A stretch of DNA of 5,739 nt from an uncultured Planctomycetaceae bacterium (GCA_903927685.1 CAIYOB010000600.1:1-5739); one strand, 5' to 3'. Shown: positions 1-5,739, counted from the stretch's first letter. Numbers and translations are program-made. The notes: a model not told the origin generated them from the letters alone.

Positions 1-2
1 AA

Positions 3-3000
3 TTACGAAAGGCCGGCCTGGAAGTCATCGGCGAACGCTATACCTTGGGGGCTTTCGGACGCGGCTTACCGGCCAGTTGGGAGATCCGGGCCCTGCGGGA
101 TTCCGACGGAAGCGTCACCATCCAGTATCCTTCCGGCCGTCGCACCTTTCTCTGGGATACGGCCGCCCAACAGTTCTTTCCCGAGCCTGGCAACGACGGG
201 ACGCTGACCCTGCAGGATCAGGCGTACCGGTTGACGGAAAAGACGGGCGAGATCCTCGCGTTCCGCGCTGACGGCAGGCTCAGCTACCAAGAGTTCCCCG
301 GCGGGCTGCGGACCAGCTATTCGTACACGGGAGACCGGGTCACGGAGATCACGGACGTCCAAGGAAACGCGACCCAGATCGCCTACAACGCCCAGGGGCG
401 AGTCGAACGCATCGCGGGTCCCGACGGCGTGGCCACCGTCTACGCTTACGATGCTTCGGGGGAGCACTTGGCGAGCCTCGCCGACGCGACGGGCAGCACA
501 CAGCTGGCCTACATTTCCGGGCAGGGCGCTGCCCGCCAGCATGCGTTGTCCTCGATCGCTTTTGCCGACGGGACGCACGCCTATTTTGAGTATGACGACC
601 AAGGCCGCCTGGTTCGGGAAACGTCGGATGGCGGAGTCCTGGCAGTCTCGTACAGCTATCATCCGGATGGCACGATTACGGCCACCGGCGCCGACAACGT
701 GCCCACGCAGTTCGCGTGGACCGATCTCGGCACTCTGGGCATGCTGCGAGGTGCGGCGGGCGAGACGGCGCAGCTGTTCTTCGACGCGGGCGGCAACCTG
801 ATCCGGTATGCGGACGCCAGCGGAATCCAGGCGACGGCCGAATACGACGCCAGCAACAATGTCGTCACCATGACGGATTCTCGCGGTGGCTTGTACGGAC
901 TGCAGTACGACGCGGACCTGAGCCGCCTGGTGTCGCTGGCCGATGCGGCGGGGAACGTGACCCGGTTCGAGTACGACGCCAGCGGAAATCTCTCGGCGCA
1001 GGTCCATCCGGACGGCACGCGCGAGGCCTTTCTGTCCGACTCGGCCGGCAACGTGACACAAGCCACCAACCGCCGCGGACAGCAGGTCGGTTATCTGTAT
1101 GATACCCAGGGTCGGCTGACCGGCATCCAGAACGCAGACGGCTCGACCGTCAGCCTGGCGTACGACACACACTGGAACCTGGTCGCGGTCACCGACGGCA
1201 GCGGCCAGACAACCTTCGCCTACGACGCGGCCGACCGGCCGATTCGGATCACGTATCCCAGCGGCAAGTTCCTGGAATATGCGTACGATGCCGAGGGCCG
1301 CCGCAGCCGGATGGCGGATTCGAGCGGCTTCGCCGTGACCTACGCCTACGATGCCGTGGGCCGACTGGCTCGCCTGGCGGACGACAGCGGCGAGCTGGTC
1401 GCGGCCTATCAATACGACGCCGTCAGCCGCCCGGTCCGCAAGGACCTGGGGAACGGAACCTACACCACGTACGGTTACGACGCCGGCGGGAATCTGCTGC
1501 ATTTGACGACTTATGCCCCTGCGGGCTCGGTCGTGTCCCAATTCGACTATACCTACGACGCCGCGGGTCGGGTGACGACCATGACGACAGGGGACGGCCA
1601 GTGGACCTACCGATACGATCAGGGCCGCGAATTGACTCACGCCAGCTTCGCCTCCACGAATCCGACGGTCCCCAGCCAGGACCTGACGTACGTCTACGAC
1701 GCCATGGGCAATCGTATCCGGGCCGTCGAAAACAGCGTTGCAACTCAATACCGAACCAACAACCTGAACCAGTACACCCAGGCCGGGACGACGAGTTATG
1801 CCTACGACGCCGATGGCAATCTGAGCCGCATGAGCGACGGCACGGGGACTTGGAACTACACCTACGACGCCCAGAATCGCTTGGTCGGCGTGACCCACGG
1901 GACGGATTCGTGGACTTACCAGTACGATGTGCTCGGCCATCGGGTCAGTTCCACGCACAATGGCACGACGACGTCGTATCTGGTCGATCCGCTGAGTGGC
2001 GCAGGGGATGTGGTGGCCGAGTACGGTCCGGCCGGAGCAGTGACCGCCCATTACGTCCACGGTCTGGATCTGACCTCGCAGGTGGCTGCCGATGGAACGT
2101 CCGCCTACTATGCGTTCGATGCCCTGGGCAGCACCAGCGCGATCACGGGCCCCGCTGGCGGCGTCCTCAATCGCTATGCCTACGCGCCCTTTGGCCGCAG
2201 CCTGAGCAAGAGCGAGACACTCGCCAATCCCTTCCAGTTCGTCGGCGCAGCCGGTGTGATGACCGAGGCGGGCGGCCTGCACTACATGCGAGCCCGCTTC
2301 TACGATCCCGGCGCCGGCCGGTTTATCAACGAGGACCCGCTCGGGTTGGCCGGCGGACTGAACCTGTACGCTTACAGCCATAACGATCCGGTCAATGCCA
2401 GCGATCCCAGCGGGCTGGCAGCCTTCCTGGGCCAGGTCTACAGCCCGAACGATTTGCTGCAAGTGGCGGAAGCCGTGGGCCGCATGTGGAATCCTACAAA
2501 CTGGCGAGGCGAGATGGTGTCCGTGGTGCGCGCCCTGGGCGGCACCGGCGGCCTGCCCGAGTGGCTGGACATCGTGCAGTACAACCTCAGCGCAGCGGAA
2601 CGGCGGATCCTCGGCATCAACTGGGCCACGCACGGGGATCGCGGCGTCGCCCGCCAAGTCATCGAGACCTTCCGGGCCCGCCGACAGTTGTTTGCCGAGT
2701 CCGCCGGCGATTACCTCAACAAGCTGCGGGCGAACCGCTTGACACCACGGTTTGCCACCTTCGCACCGGGGCCTTCGACGCTGGGCCGGATCGGTTCCTT
2801 CGCCGGCCGCGCCCTGGGTGTCGTCGGGCAGCTGTATCTGGCCTGGGAAGTGGGCCACGCGACAGGCACGGCACTGAACAACTACATCCTGCCGGCCAAA
2901 TTCAAGGAGCGATTCGGCGACTTCCTGTACAGCATGTATTCGGTGTTCGGCGGGGGCTCCCAAAGCGCGACTTCCGTCGTCGCCGGACTGGACCCCAACG

Positions 3001-4364
3001 ATCTGATCGGCCCCGCGGGCTACGGCACCTCCCGGTGGATCGTCCCCGACGCGATCCTGCCCTACACCATCCGCTTCGAGAACCAGGCGTCGGCGACGGC
3101 CTCGGCCCAGGAAGTCGTGGTGACGCACCAGTTGCCAGACGAGCTGGATTGGTCGACGTTTGAAATCGTGTCCCTCGGCTTCAACCAGCAGACGGTCTAT
3201 GTTCCGGCCGGACGGCAGAGCTACAGCGGTGTGGCCAGCGTGTCGACCGATCCCAACCCGGTGCGGATAAGCGCGGCGTTGGATCCGGCCACCGGCATCG
3301 TGACGTGGACCCTCCGGTCCGAGGATCCGACGACACGGACGCTGCCCGAGGATCCTTGGGCCGGCTTCCTGCCGCCGAACAGTGCCAGCCACCAGGGCGA
3401 AGGCTACGTCAGCTTTACGATTCGGCCCCAAGCAGGTCTGGCGACGGGCACCGCCATCGTCAACCAAGCGGAGATCGTCTTTGACGTGAACCCCGTGATC
3501 CCGACGAACCAGGTCCTGAACACCATTGACGCCGGGCCGCCGAGCAGCCAGGTGACGGCTTTGCCGCCGACCGTCGGGCCGGTCTTTACGGTCGCCTGGC
3601 AAGGCGCCGACGACGAGGGCGGTTCCGGCATCGCCGCGTACGACGTGTTCGTCGCGGACAACGCAGGTCCGTTCACGCTCTGGCAAGCCCATACGACCTC
3701 AACGTCGGCGGACTATCCAGGACAGGCCGGCCACAGCTACCAGTTCTACAGCATGGCCACCGACCATGTCGGGCACCGGCAAGCCACGCCGTCGACGCCG
3801 GCAGCGACACAGGTCAGCGTGAATGTCTGGCACAACTTCACCACTCCCTGGGACGTGGATGGTGTTGGCGGAGTCAAGGCGGCGGACGTGCTGGTCCTGA
3901 TCAACTATATCAACTCGCACCCGAGTCAACCGTCCGTCCCCGCATGGCCCGCGTCGCCTCCGCCGTATTACGACGTCGCGGGCGGGCCCAGCGGCCAGGG
4001 CGATCTGTTGATCACGCCCCTGGATGTCCTGGCCGTGATCAACTATATCAATAGCCATCTGGCCGGCGCGGGCGAAGGGGAAGCCCCGGCGAGCGTCAGC
4101 TGGCCCGCGTCCGAGACGCGCGGCAGCGGCCAGGCCGGCAACGAGTTGGGCCGCAACTCGGAGCGCTGCTCGCCGTTGGCGAACGTGGCGGGCGATCGCA
4201 CGCTGGCCCGCTTGGGAGGCAGAGCCCCTGAGCCGGCCTCGGCGGATGTGCCTGAGGACCGGATCCTGGAATCGGCAGACGAGCTGTGCTCCCCGTGGGA
4301 AGACCTCCTGGCGGATCTCGCTGCAGACGTCAGCCCCAGGTGGCGCGGACGTCCGGATGCCTGA
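3..4364 (+). CDS. Giant RHS/YD-repeat protein with C-terminal beta-sandwich, FN3-like and dockerin-like modules (5' partial)
   Basis: Probably a very large exported or surface protein built on an RHS beta-cocoon. The frame is open from base 3, so the true N-terminus lies off the left edge. The first start-like codon, TTG at 45, has no Shine-Dalgarno and falls inside a conserved RHS-type N-terminal region. Residue numbers here count from that TTG. Residues 1-130 are the pre-repeat wrap (GRGLPASW, then PSGRR and DGRL motifs). Residues 133-635 carry about 18 YD repeats. Residues 689-791 form the RHS core-associated domain (RARFYDPGAGRF, NEDPLGL, NLYAYSHNDP, DPSGL). Residues 792-975 are helical and unrecognised. 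Residues 980-1162 are a beta-sandwich (DPNDLIGPAGYG, YTIRFEN). Residues 1165-1255 are FN3-like, 1262-1339 dockerin-like, and 1340-1439 an acidic low-complexity tail ending at TGA. RHS proteins normally end with a short toxin after DPxGL, but here 648 residues follow. The family assignment is secure; the biological role is unknown. Confidence 0.95.
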   Translation, partial: LRKAGLEVIGERYTLGAFGRGLPASWEIRALRDSDGSVTIQYPSGRRTFLWDTAAQQFFPEPGNDGTLTLQDQAYRLTEKTGEILAFRADGRLSYQEFPGGLRTSYSYTGDRVTEITDVQGNATQIAYNAQGRVERIAGPDGVATVYAYDASGEHLASLADATGSTQLAYISGQGAARQHALSSIAFADGTHAYFEYDDQGRLVRETSDGGVLAVSYSYHPDGTITATGADNVPTQFAWTDLGTLGMLRGAAGETAQLFFDAGGNLIRYADASGIQATAEYDASNNVVTMTDSRGGLYGLQYDADLSRLVSLADAAGNVTRFEYDASGNLSAQVHPDGTREAFLSDSAGNVTQATNRRGQQVGYLYDTQGRLTGIQNADGSTVSLAYDTHWNLVAVTDGSGQTTFAYDAADRPIRITYPSGKFLEYAYDAEGRRSRMADSSGFAVTYAYDAVGRLARLADDSGELVAAYQYDAVSRPVRKDLGNGTYTTYGYDAGGNLLHLTTYAPAGSVVSQFDYTYDAAGRVTTMTTGDGQWTYRYDQGRELTHASFASTNPTVPSQDLTYVYDAMGNRIRAVENSVATQYRTNNLNQYTQAGTTSYAYDADGNLSRMSDGTGTWNYTYDAQNRLVGVTHGTDSWTYQYDVLGHRVSSTHNGTTTSYLVDPLSGAGDVVAEYGPAGAVTAHYVHGLDLTSQVAADGTSAYYAFDALGSTSAITGPAGGVLNRYAYAPFGRSLSKSETLANPFQFVGAAGVMTEAGGLHYMRARFYDPGAGRFINEDPLGLAGGLNLYAYSHNDPVNASDPSGLAAFLGQVYSPNDLLQVAEAVGRMWNPTNWRGEMVSVVRALGGTGGLPEWLDIVQYNLSAAERRILGINWATHGDRGVARQVIETFRARRQLFAESAGDYLNKLRANRLTPRFATFAPGPSTLGRIGSFAGRALGVVGQLYLAWEVGHATGTALNNYILPAKFKERFGDFLYSMYSVFGGGSQSATSVVAGLDPNDLIGPAGYGTSRWIVPDAILPYTIRFENQASATASAQEVVVTHQLPDELDWSTFEIVSLGFNQQTVYVPAGRQSYSGVASVSTDPNPVRISAALDPATGIVTWTLRSEDPTTRTLPEDPWAGFLPPNSASHQGEGYVSFTIRPQAGLATGTAIVNQAEIVFDVNPVIPTNQVLNTIDAGPPSSQVTALPPTVGPVFTVAWQGADDEGGSGIAAYDVFVADNAGPFTLWQAHTTSTSADYPGQAGHSYQFYSMATDHVGHRQATPSTPAATQVSVNVWHNFTTPWDVDGVGGVKAADVLVLINYINSHPSQPSVPAWPASPPPYYDVAGGPSGQGDLLITPLDVLAVINYINSHLAGAGEGEAPASVSWPASETRGSGQAGNELGRNSERCSPLANVAGDRTLARLGGRAPEPASADVPEDRILESADELCSPWEDLLADLAADVSPRWRGRPDA
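441..1946 (+). repeat. Array of about 18 YD repeats inside the RHS protein
   Basis: The encoded protein repeats a [YF]xYDxxGR/N-type motif at roughly 20-30 residue spacing, for example YAYDASGEH, FEYDDQGRL, YLYDTQGRL, YAYDAVGRL, YTYDAAGRV and YQYDVLGHR. I count 18 from residue 133 to about 634, followed by a variant YAFDALGS at residue 689. At DNA level the common core is close to 'tacgacgcc', but copies have diverged, so this is a protein-level repeat and not a recent DNA duplication. In known RHS and Tc-toxin C proteins such repeats form the strands of a hollow beta-cocoon that encloses the C-terminal segment. That structural role is carried over from the family. Confidence 0.93.
2109..2417 (+). 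other. RHS core-associated domain with intact PxxxxDPxGL self-cleavage motif
   Basis: This segment covers residues 689-791 (counted from the TTG at 45). It contains the hallmark RARFYDPGAGRF string, D764 in NEDPLGL, and P782-VNAS-D787-PSGL791, an exact match to the PxxxxDPxGL motif of RHS proteins. In characterised RHS and TccC proteins an aspartyl-protease-like site at this position cuts just after the Leu and leaves the C-terminal part inside the cocoon. D764 and D787 are 23 residues apart and would be the likely catalytic pair. Self-cleavage here is inferred from motif conservation only. Confidence 0.88.
2418..2972 (+). other. Unrecognised helical segment at the RHS C-terminal (toxin) position
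   Basis: Residues 792 to about 976 directly follow DPSGL, where RHS proteins usually carry a variable effector domain. The segment is rich in predicted amphipathic helix (for example around SPNDLLQVAEAVGRM, SAAERRILG and VARQVIETFRARRQL). It includes a Gly/Ala-rich moderately hydrophobic stretch at residues 916-949 (IGSFAGRALGVVGQLYLAW and on), which resembles the hydrophobic linkers often seen before RHS toxins. I see no nuclease, deaminase, ADP-ribosyltransferase or metalloprotease motif. It could be a cocoon-exit linker, a decayed toxin or a new domain. No function is assigned. Confidence 0.55.
2982..3530 (+). other. DPND-type beta-sandwich domain (DUF11-like 'conserved repeat' class)
   Basis: Residues 980-1162 start with GLDPNDLIGPAGYG and contain LPYTIRFENQASATASAQ, then VVVTHQLPDELDWSTFEI, and close with VNPVIPTNQVLNTID. 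This is the pattern of an extracellular beta-sandwich common in large planctomycete and Bacteroidota surface proteins, where it usually sits near the C-terminus ahead of an anchoring or sorting module. The exact family number is not certain from memory. A structural or adhesive role in the envelope is inferred. Confidence 0.7.
3531..3815 (+). other. Fibronectin-III/Ig-like domain
   Basis: Residues about 1163-1257 carry PPSSQVTALPP, FTVAWQGADDEGGSGIAAYDVFV, a central Trp, and HSYQFYSMATDHVGHRQ. This strand pattern (W-x-G-x-D..GSGI..YDV and Y-x-F-x-S-x-A-x-D) is typical of FN3-like domains in big planctomycete proteins. It is probably a spacer or carbohydrate/protein-binding module between the beta-sandwich and the dockerin-like pair. 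Confidence 0.7.
3828..4061 (+). other. Dockerin-like pair (two degenerate EF-hand-type loops)
   Basis: Residues 1262-1339 contain two copies of a loop-helix unit. The first is W-DVDGVGGVKAADVLVLINYINSH and the second is YYDVAGG...LLITPLDVLAVINYINSH, offset by 46 residues. The helices are nearly identical. Type I dockerins bind calcium through a 12-residue loop with acidic residues at positions 1, 3, 5 and 12. Copy 1 keeps D1270, D1272 and D1281 but has Val1274 at position 5. Copy 2 has about six extra residues between D1310 and D1327. Planctomycetes carry many such dockerin-like C-termini without classical cellulosomes. The partner here is unknown. Confidence 0.8.
3898..4051 (+). repeat. 16-bp exact direct repeat encoding the two dockerin helices
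   Basis: The 16-mer tgatcaactatatcaa occurs at 3898-3913 and again at 4036-4051, 138 bp (46 codons) apart and in the same frame. It encodes the INYIN core of each dockerin-like helix. It reflects internal duplication of the dockerin unit; the surrounding bases have diverged much more. Confidence 0.85.
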
Positions 4365-4379
4365 GCCGTTGTACGACCG
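4365..4379. other. 15-bp convergent intergenic gap
   Basis: The TGA of the RHS gene (4362-4364) and the TAG of the minus-strand gene (complement of 4380-4382) face each other across 15 bp. I see no GC-rich hairpin followed by a T-run on either strand in or next to the gap, so no intrinsic terminator is called. Confidence 0.85.
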
Positions 4380-5618
4380 CTATTGACCGCGGCCGACGGC
4401 GATCATGTCCAGGGTCAGCGTGCGGCCGGCCTGGCCGACGCCGTGCGTCATCAACTTGGACGTCGCGGGCGGACGCTGGGGGTCGAACAGCCGGTACCGC
4501 GCCCGGTCGATGCCCCGCGCCGCATCGTCGTCGGACACATAGTACGTCGCCTTGACCAGATGCCGCAGGTCGCTGCCGGCCTGGCCGAGGATGGTCTCCA
4601 ATTGCGCGAACACGTCGCGGGCCTGATCGTCCCCGCGGCTGGCCGTCCGGGCGAACAGGCTGGAGACATAGATCTGCCGCGGGCTGTCGACCAACGCGAC
4701 GCGGCTGAAGGTCGGCGACAGTCCCAGTTCGGGCGGATTGAAATAGCGCACGCCTTGGGCCGGCTCGCCCGCCCCGGGCCAGTGGGCGATCAATTCGATT
4801 TCGACCGGCGGCTGAGCCAGCCATTCGACGAAGACCAGCGGCGGCGTGGTTTGGCCCGGAAAGTACTTCTTCAGTTCCCGCCGGACGTCCACCGCCGCGG
4901 TCGCGGGCCGCAAGAACACCTTGACCTGGACCACGTCCGCCGGAGTGAGTTTCAACTGGCCCAGCATCTTCGCCAGATTGGACAGCGACTTGTCGACCGC
5001 CGATTGGCTCAATGCGCCTTCGGCCGGCATCCCGGACAGGTAGGCCACTCCGCCACGCGGCAGCACGGCGGCGTCGGCGCAGTCCTGGTCGCCGGCGACC
5101 GTTTCGCAGCGTTGCAGGGCCACGGCCGCCCCCTTGTCGGCGGCGACCGCGACGGCGTCAACGGCCACCCGCGCGTCGCGGTGGGGCAGCGGCGTGAGGA
5201 CCGCGGTCAGCGCCGGACGGACGGCCGGATCCAGCCGCTGGGCCAATCGCTCCCGTACGCGGTCGACCGTCGCCGGCGCGAGGGCGTAGACGTTCAGCCG
5301 GACCAATTGATTCAGGCCCGAGCCCGCGGCGGTCAGTACGGCGTCCAGATTGTCCAGCACCTGCTCGACTTGCTGGTCGACCGCTCCCTCGCCGACCAGT
5401 TTGCCGGCGCGGTCCAGCGGCAGCAACTGCCGCGTGTGCACCAGCGGCTGGCCTTGAACGACGACGGCTTGGGACATGCCCGCGGGAGCGTCGAGGGGCA
5501 GGTATTGGATCGGCGCGTCCGCCGACGGCGGGCTGGACGCATCCTCGACTGCCGGGCAGGGGGCCAGCCCGAACGCCCATACGGTCAGAATCAGGCCAGC
5601 GACAATTCGCTTTGTCAT
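4380..5618 (-). CDS. Exported protein with three tandem RidA-like (YjgF/YER057c/UK114) domains
   Basis: 412 residues. The N-terminus has Lys3-Arg4, a hydrophobic core (IVAGLILTVWAFGLA) and a probable signal peptidase I site after Ala23 (CPA|VED). Cys21 in LAPC is a poor lipobox because of Pro at -1. Three RidA-like domains follow at about 37-157, 165-279 and 289-409. Domain 1 shows GKLVGEG...QVLDNLDAVLTAAG...LVRLNVY; domain 2 SLSNLAKMLGQLKL...VVQVKVF; domain 3 QLETILGQAGSDLRHLVKATYYV. Ordinary RidA is a cytoplasmic homotrimer of roughly 130-residue chains that hydrolyses reactive enamine/imine intermediates using an Arg in a P-A-R-S motif. Here the aligned positions are Leu137, Leu261 and Ala385/Thr386, so classic deaminase activity is unlikely. 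One chain could fold as a pseudo-trimer in the periplasm. ATG is chosen for its strong SD. It is convergent with the RHS gene and not obviously linked to it. Confidence 0.92.
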   Translation of the reverse strand: MTKRIVAGLILTVWAFGLAPCPAVEDASSPPSADAPIQYLPLDAPAGMSQAVVVQGQPLVHTRQLLPLDRAGKLVGEGAVDQQVEQVLDNLDAVLTAAGSGLNQLVRLNVYALAPATVDRVRERLAQRLDPAVRPALTAVLTPLPHRDARVAVDAVAVAADKGAAVALQRCETVAGDQDCADAAVLPRGGVAYLSGMPAEGALSQSAVDKSLSNLAKMLGQLKLTPADVVQVKVFLRPATAAVDVRRELKKYFPGQTTPPLVFVEWLAQPPVEIELIAHWPGAGEPAQGVRYFNPPELGLSPTFSRVALVDSPRQIYVSSLFARTASRGDDQARDVFAQLETILGQAGSDLRHLVKATYYVSDDDAARGIDRARYRLFDPQRPPATSKLMTHGVGQAGRTLTLDMIAVGRGQ

Positions 5619-5626
5619 GGAGGAGG

Positions 5627-5632
5627 CTCCTC
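5627..5632 (-). promoter_or_regulatory. Shine-Dalgarno for the triple-RidA gene
   Basis: Read on the minus strand, the leader is tcacGAGGAGcctcctccATG. GAGGAG lies 8 nt before the ATG, which supports that start. The CCTCCTC directly after it is complementary to the SD: the + strand 5620-5632 is a near-perfect palindrome with 5-bp arms around a 3-nt loop, so the SD could partly base-pair with its own spacer. Confidence 0.75.
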
Positions 5633-5680
5633 GTGAGTGTTCAATTCGGCTGGGGGTGTACTAGGCAAACCAGCCCCCTG
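5633..5680. other. Short leader/promoter region of the triple-RidA gene, no clear signal
   Basis: Between the SD and the tandem repeat lie 48 bp. They contain a G-run at 5652-5656 and a C-run at 5674-5678, and the pair ggctgg (5648-5653) / ccagcc (5670-5675), which could form alternative weak stems. No convincing -35/-10 pair is visible on the minus strand, and no T-run makes the stem a terminator. The promoter probably lies here or in the repeat, but I cannot place it. Confidence 0.4.
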
Positions 5681-5739
5681 ATCTTTCACCTAATCTTTCA
5701 CCTAATCTTTCACCTAATCTTTCACCTAATCTTTCACCT
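5681..5739. repeat. 12-bp tandem repeat, 4.9 copies, running off the window
   Basis: The unit atctttcaccta (minus strand taggtgaaagat) repeats without a mismatch at 5681, 5693, 5705 and 5717, with 11 bases of a fifth copy at 5729-5739. There are no spacers, so it is a minisatellite-like array and not CRISPR. Unit GC is one third, against a GC-rich background. It begins 63 bp upstream of the triple-RidA start codon. The unit length is a multiple of three, so some frames read through it. Its full length and origin cannot be seen from this window. Confidence 0.95.

Noticed and set aside
45..47. TTG as the true start of the RHS gene
   Set aside because: The frame is open upstream to the window edge, there is no SD before the TTG, and the residues around it belong to the conserved pre-repeat RHS region, so the gene is 5' truncated.
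66..3692. A 1208-codon open frame on the minus strand opposite the RHS gene
   Set aside because: It lies entirely antisense to a clearly recognisable RHS protein, is rich in Arg/Gly/Val/His as expected from GC-rich antisense frames, and has no recognisable domain. The periodic YD codons keep stops out of this frame.
2418..5618. RHS toxin with the minus-strand gene as its immunity protein
   Set aside because: The downstream gene is convergent, exported and clearly RidA-like, and the RHS C-terminus ends in a dockerin-like module and an acidic tail instead of a toxin domain.
4383..5636. A 417-codon + strand open frame opposite the triple-RidA gene
   Set aside because: The minus-strand product has a signal peptide, three family domains and a good SD. 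The + frame is Arg/Gln/Gly-rich with no domain and is a compositional shadow.
5648..5680. Intrinsic terminator formed by the G-run and C-run
   Set aside because: The arms are only 5-6 bp with alternative pairings, the loop is long, and no T-run follows on either strand.
5681..5739. CRISPR array
   Set aside because: Units are 12 bp, directly abutting, with no unique spacers and no cas genes nearby.

Overview
The window is GC-rich DNA that most resembles a planctomycete, probably of the Pirellulales type. This is inferred from protein style, not from a marker gene. The clues are a giant RHS/YD-repeat protein that continues into a 'DPND...GP...YTIRFEN' beta-sandwich, a fibronectin-III-like module and a paired 'DVxG...LDVLxVINYIN' dockerin-like module, next to an exported multi-domain RidA-like protein.

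Layout: (1) From the left edge to 4364 on the + strand is one very large gene, cut off at its 5' end. It encodes an N-terminal RHS-type wrap region, about 18 YD repeats, a complete RHS core-associated domain ending in the PxxxxDPxGL self-cleavage motif, then an unusually long 648-residue C-terminal extension: a helical unknown segment, a beta-sandwich, an FN3-like domain, a degenerate dockerin pair and an acidic tail. (2) A 15-bp gap with no visible terminator separates it from a convergent gene. (3) From 5618 down to 4380 on the - strand is a 412-residue protein with a signal peptide and three tandem RidA-like domains. It has a good Shine-Dalgarno sequence. (4) From 5619 to the right edge is a short upstream region that runs into a perfect 12-bp tandem repeat (4.9 copies), which continues off the end of the window.

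The two genes are tail to tail, so they are not an operon, and nothing links their functions. Both products look extracytoplasmic. No same-strand gene sits directly downstream of the RHS gene, so there is no immunity gene in the usual place. That argues against reading this locus as a standard toxin/immunity cassette. The most interesting points are the non-terminal position of the RHS cleavage site, the one-chain triple RidA protein in which all three domains lack the catalytic arginine, and the 12-bp tandem repeat.
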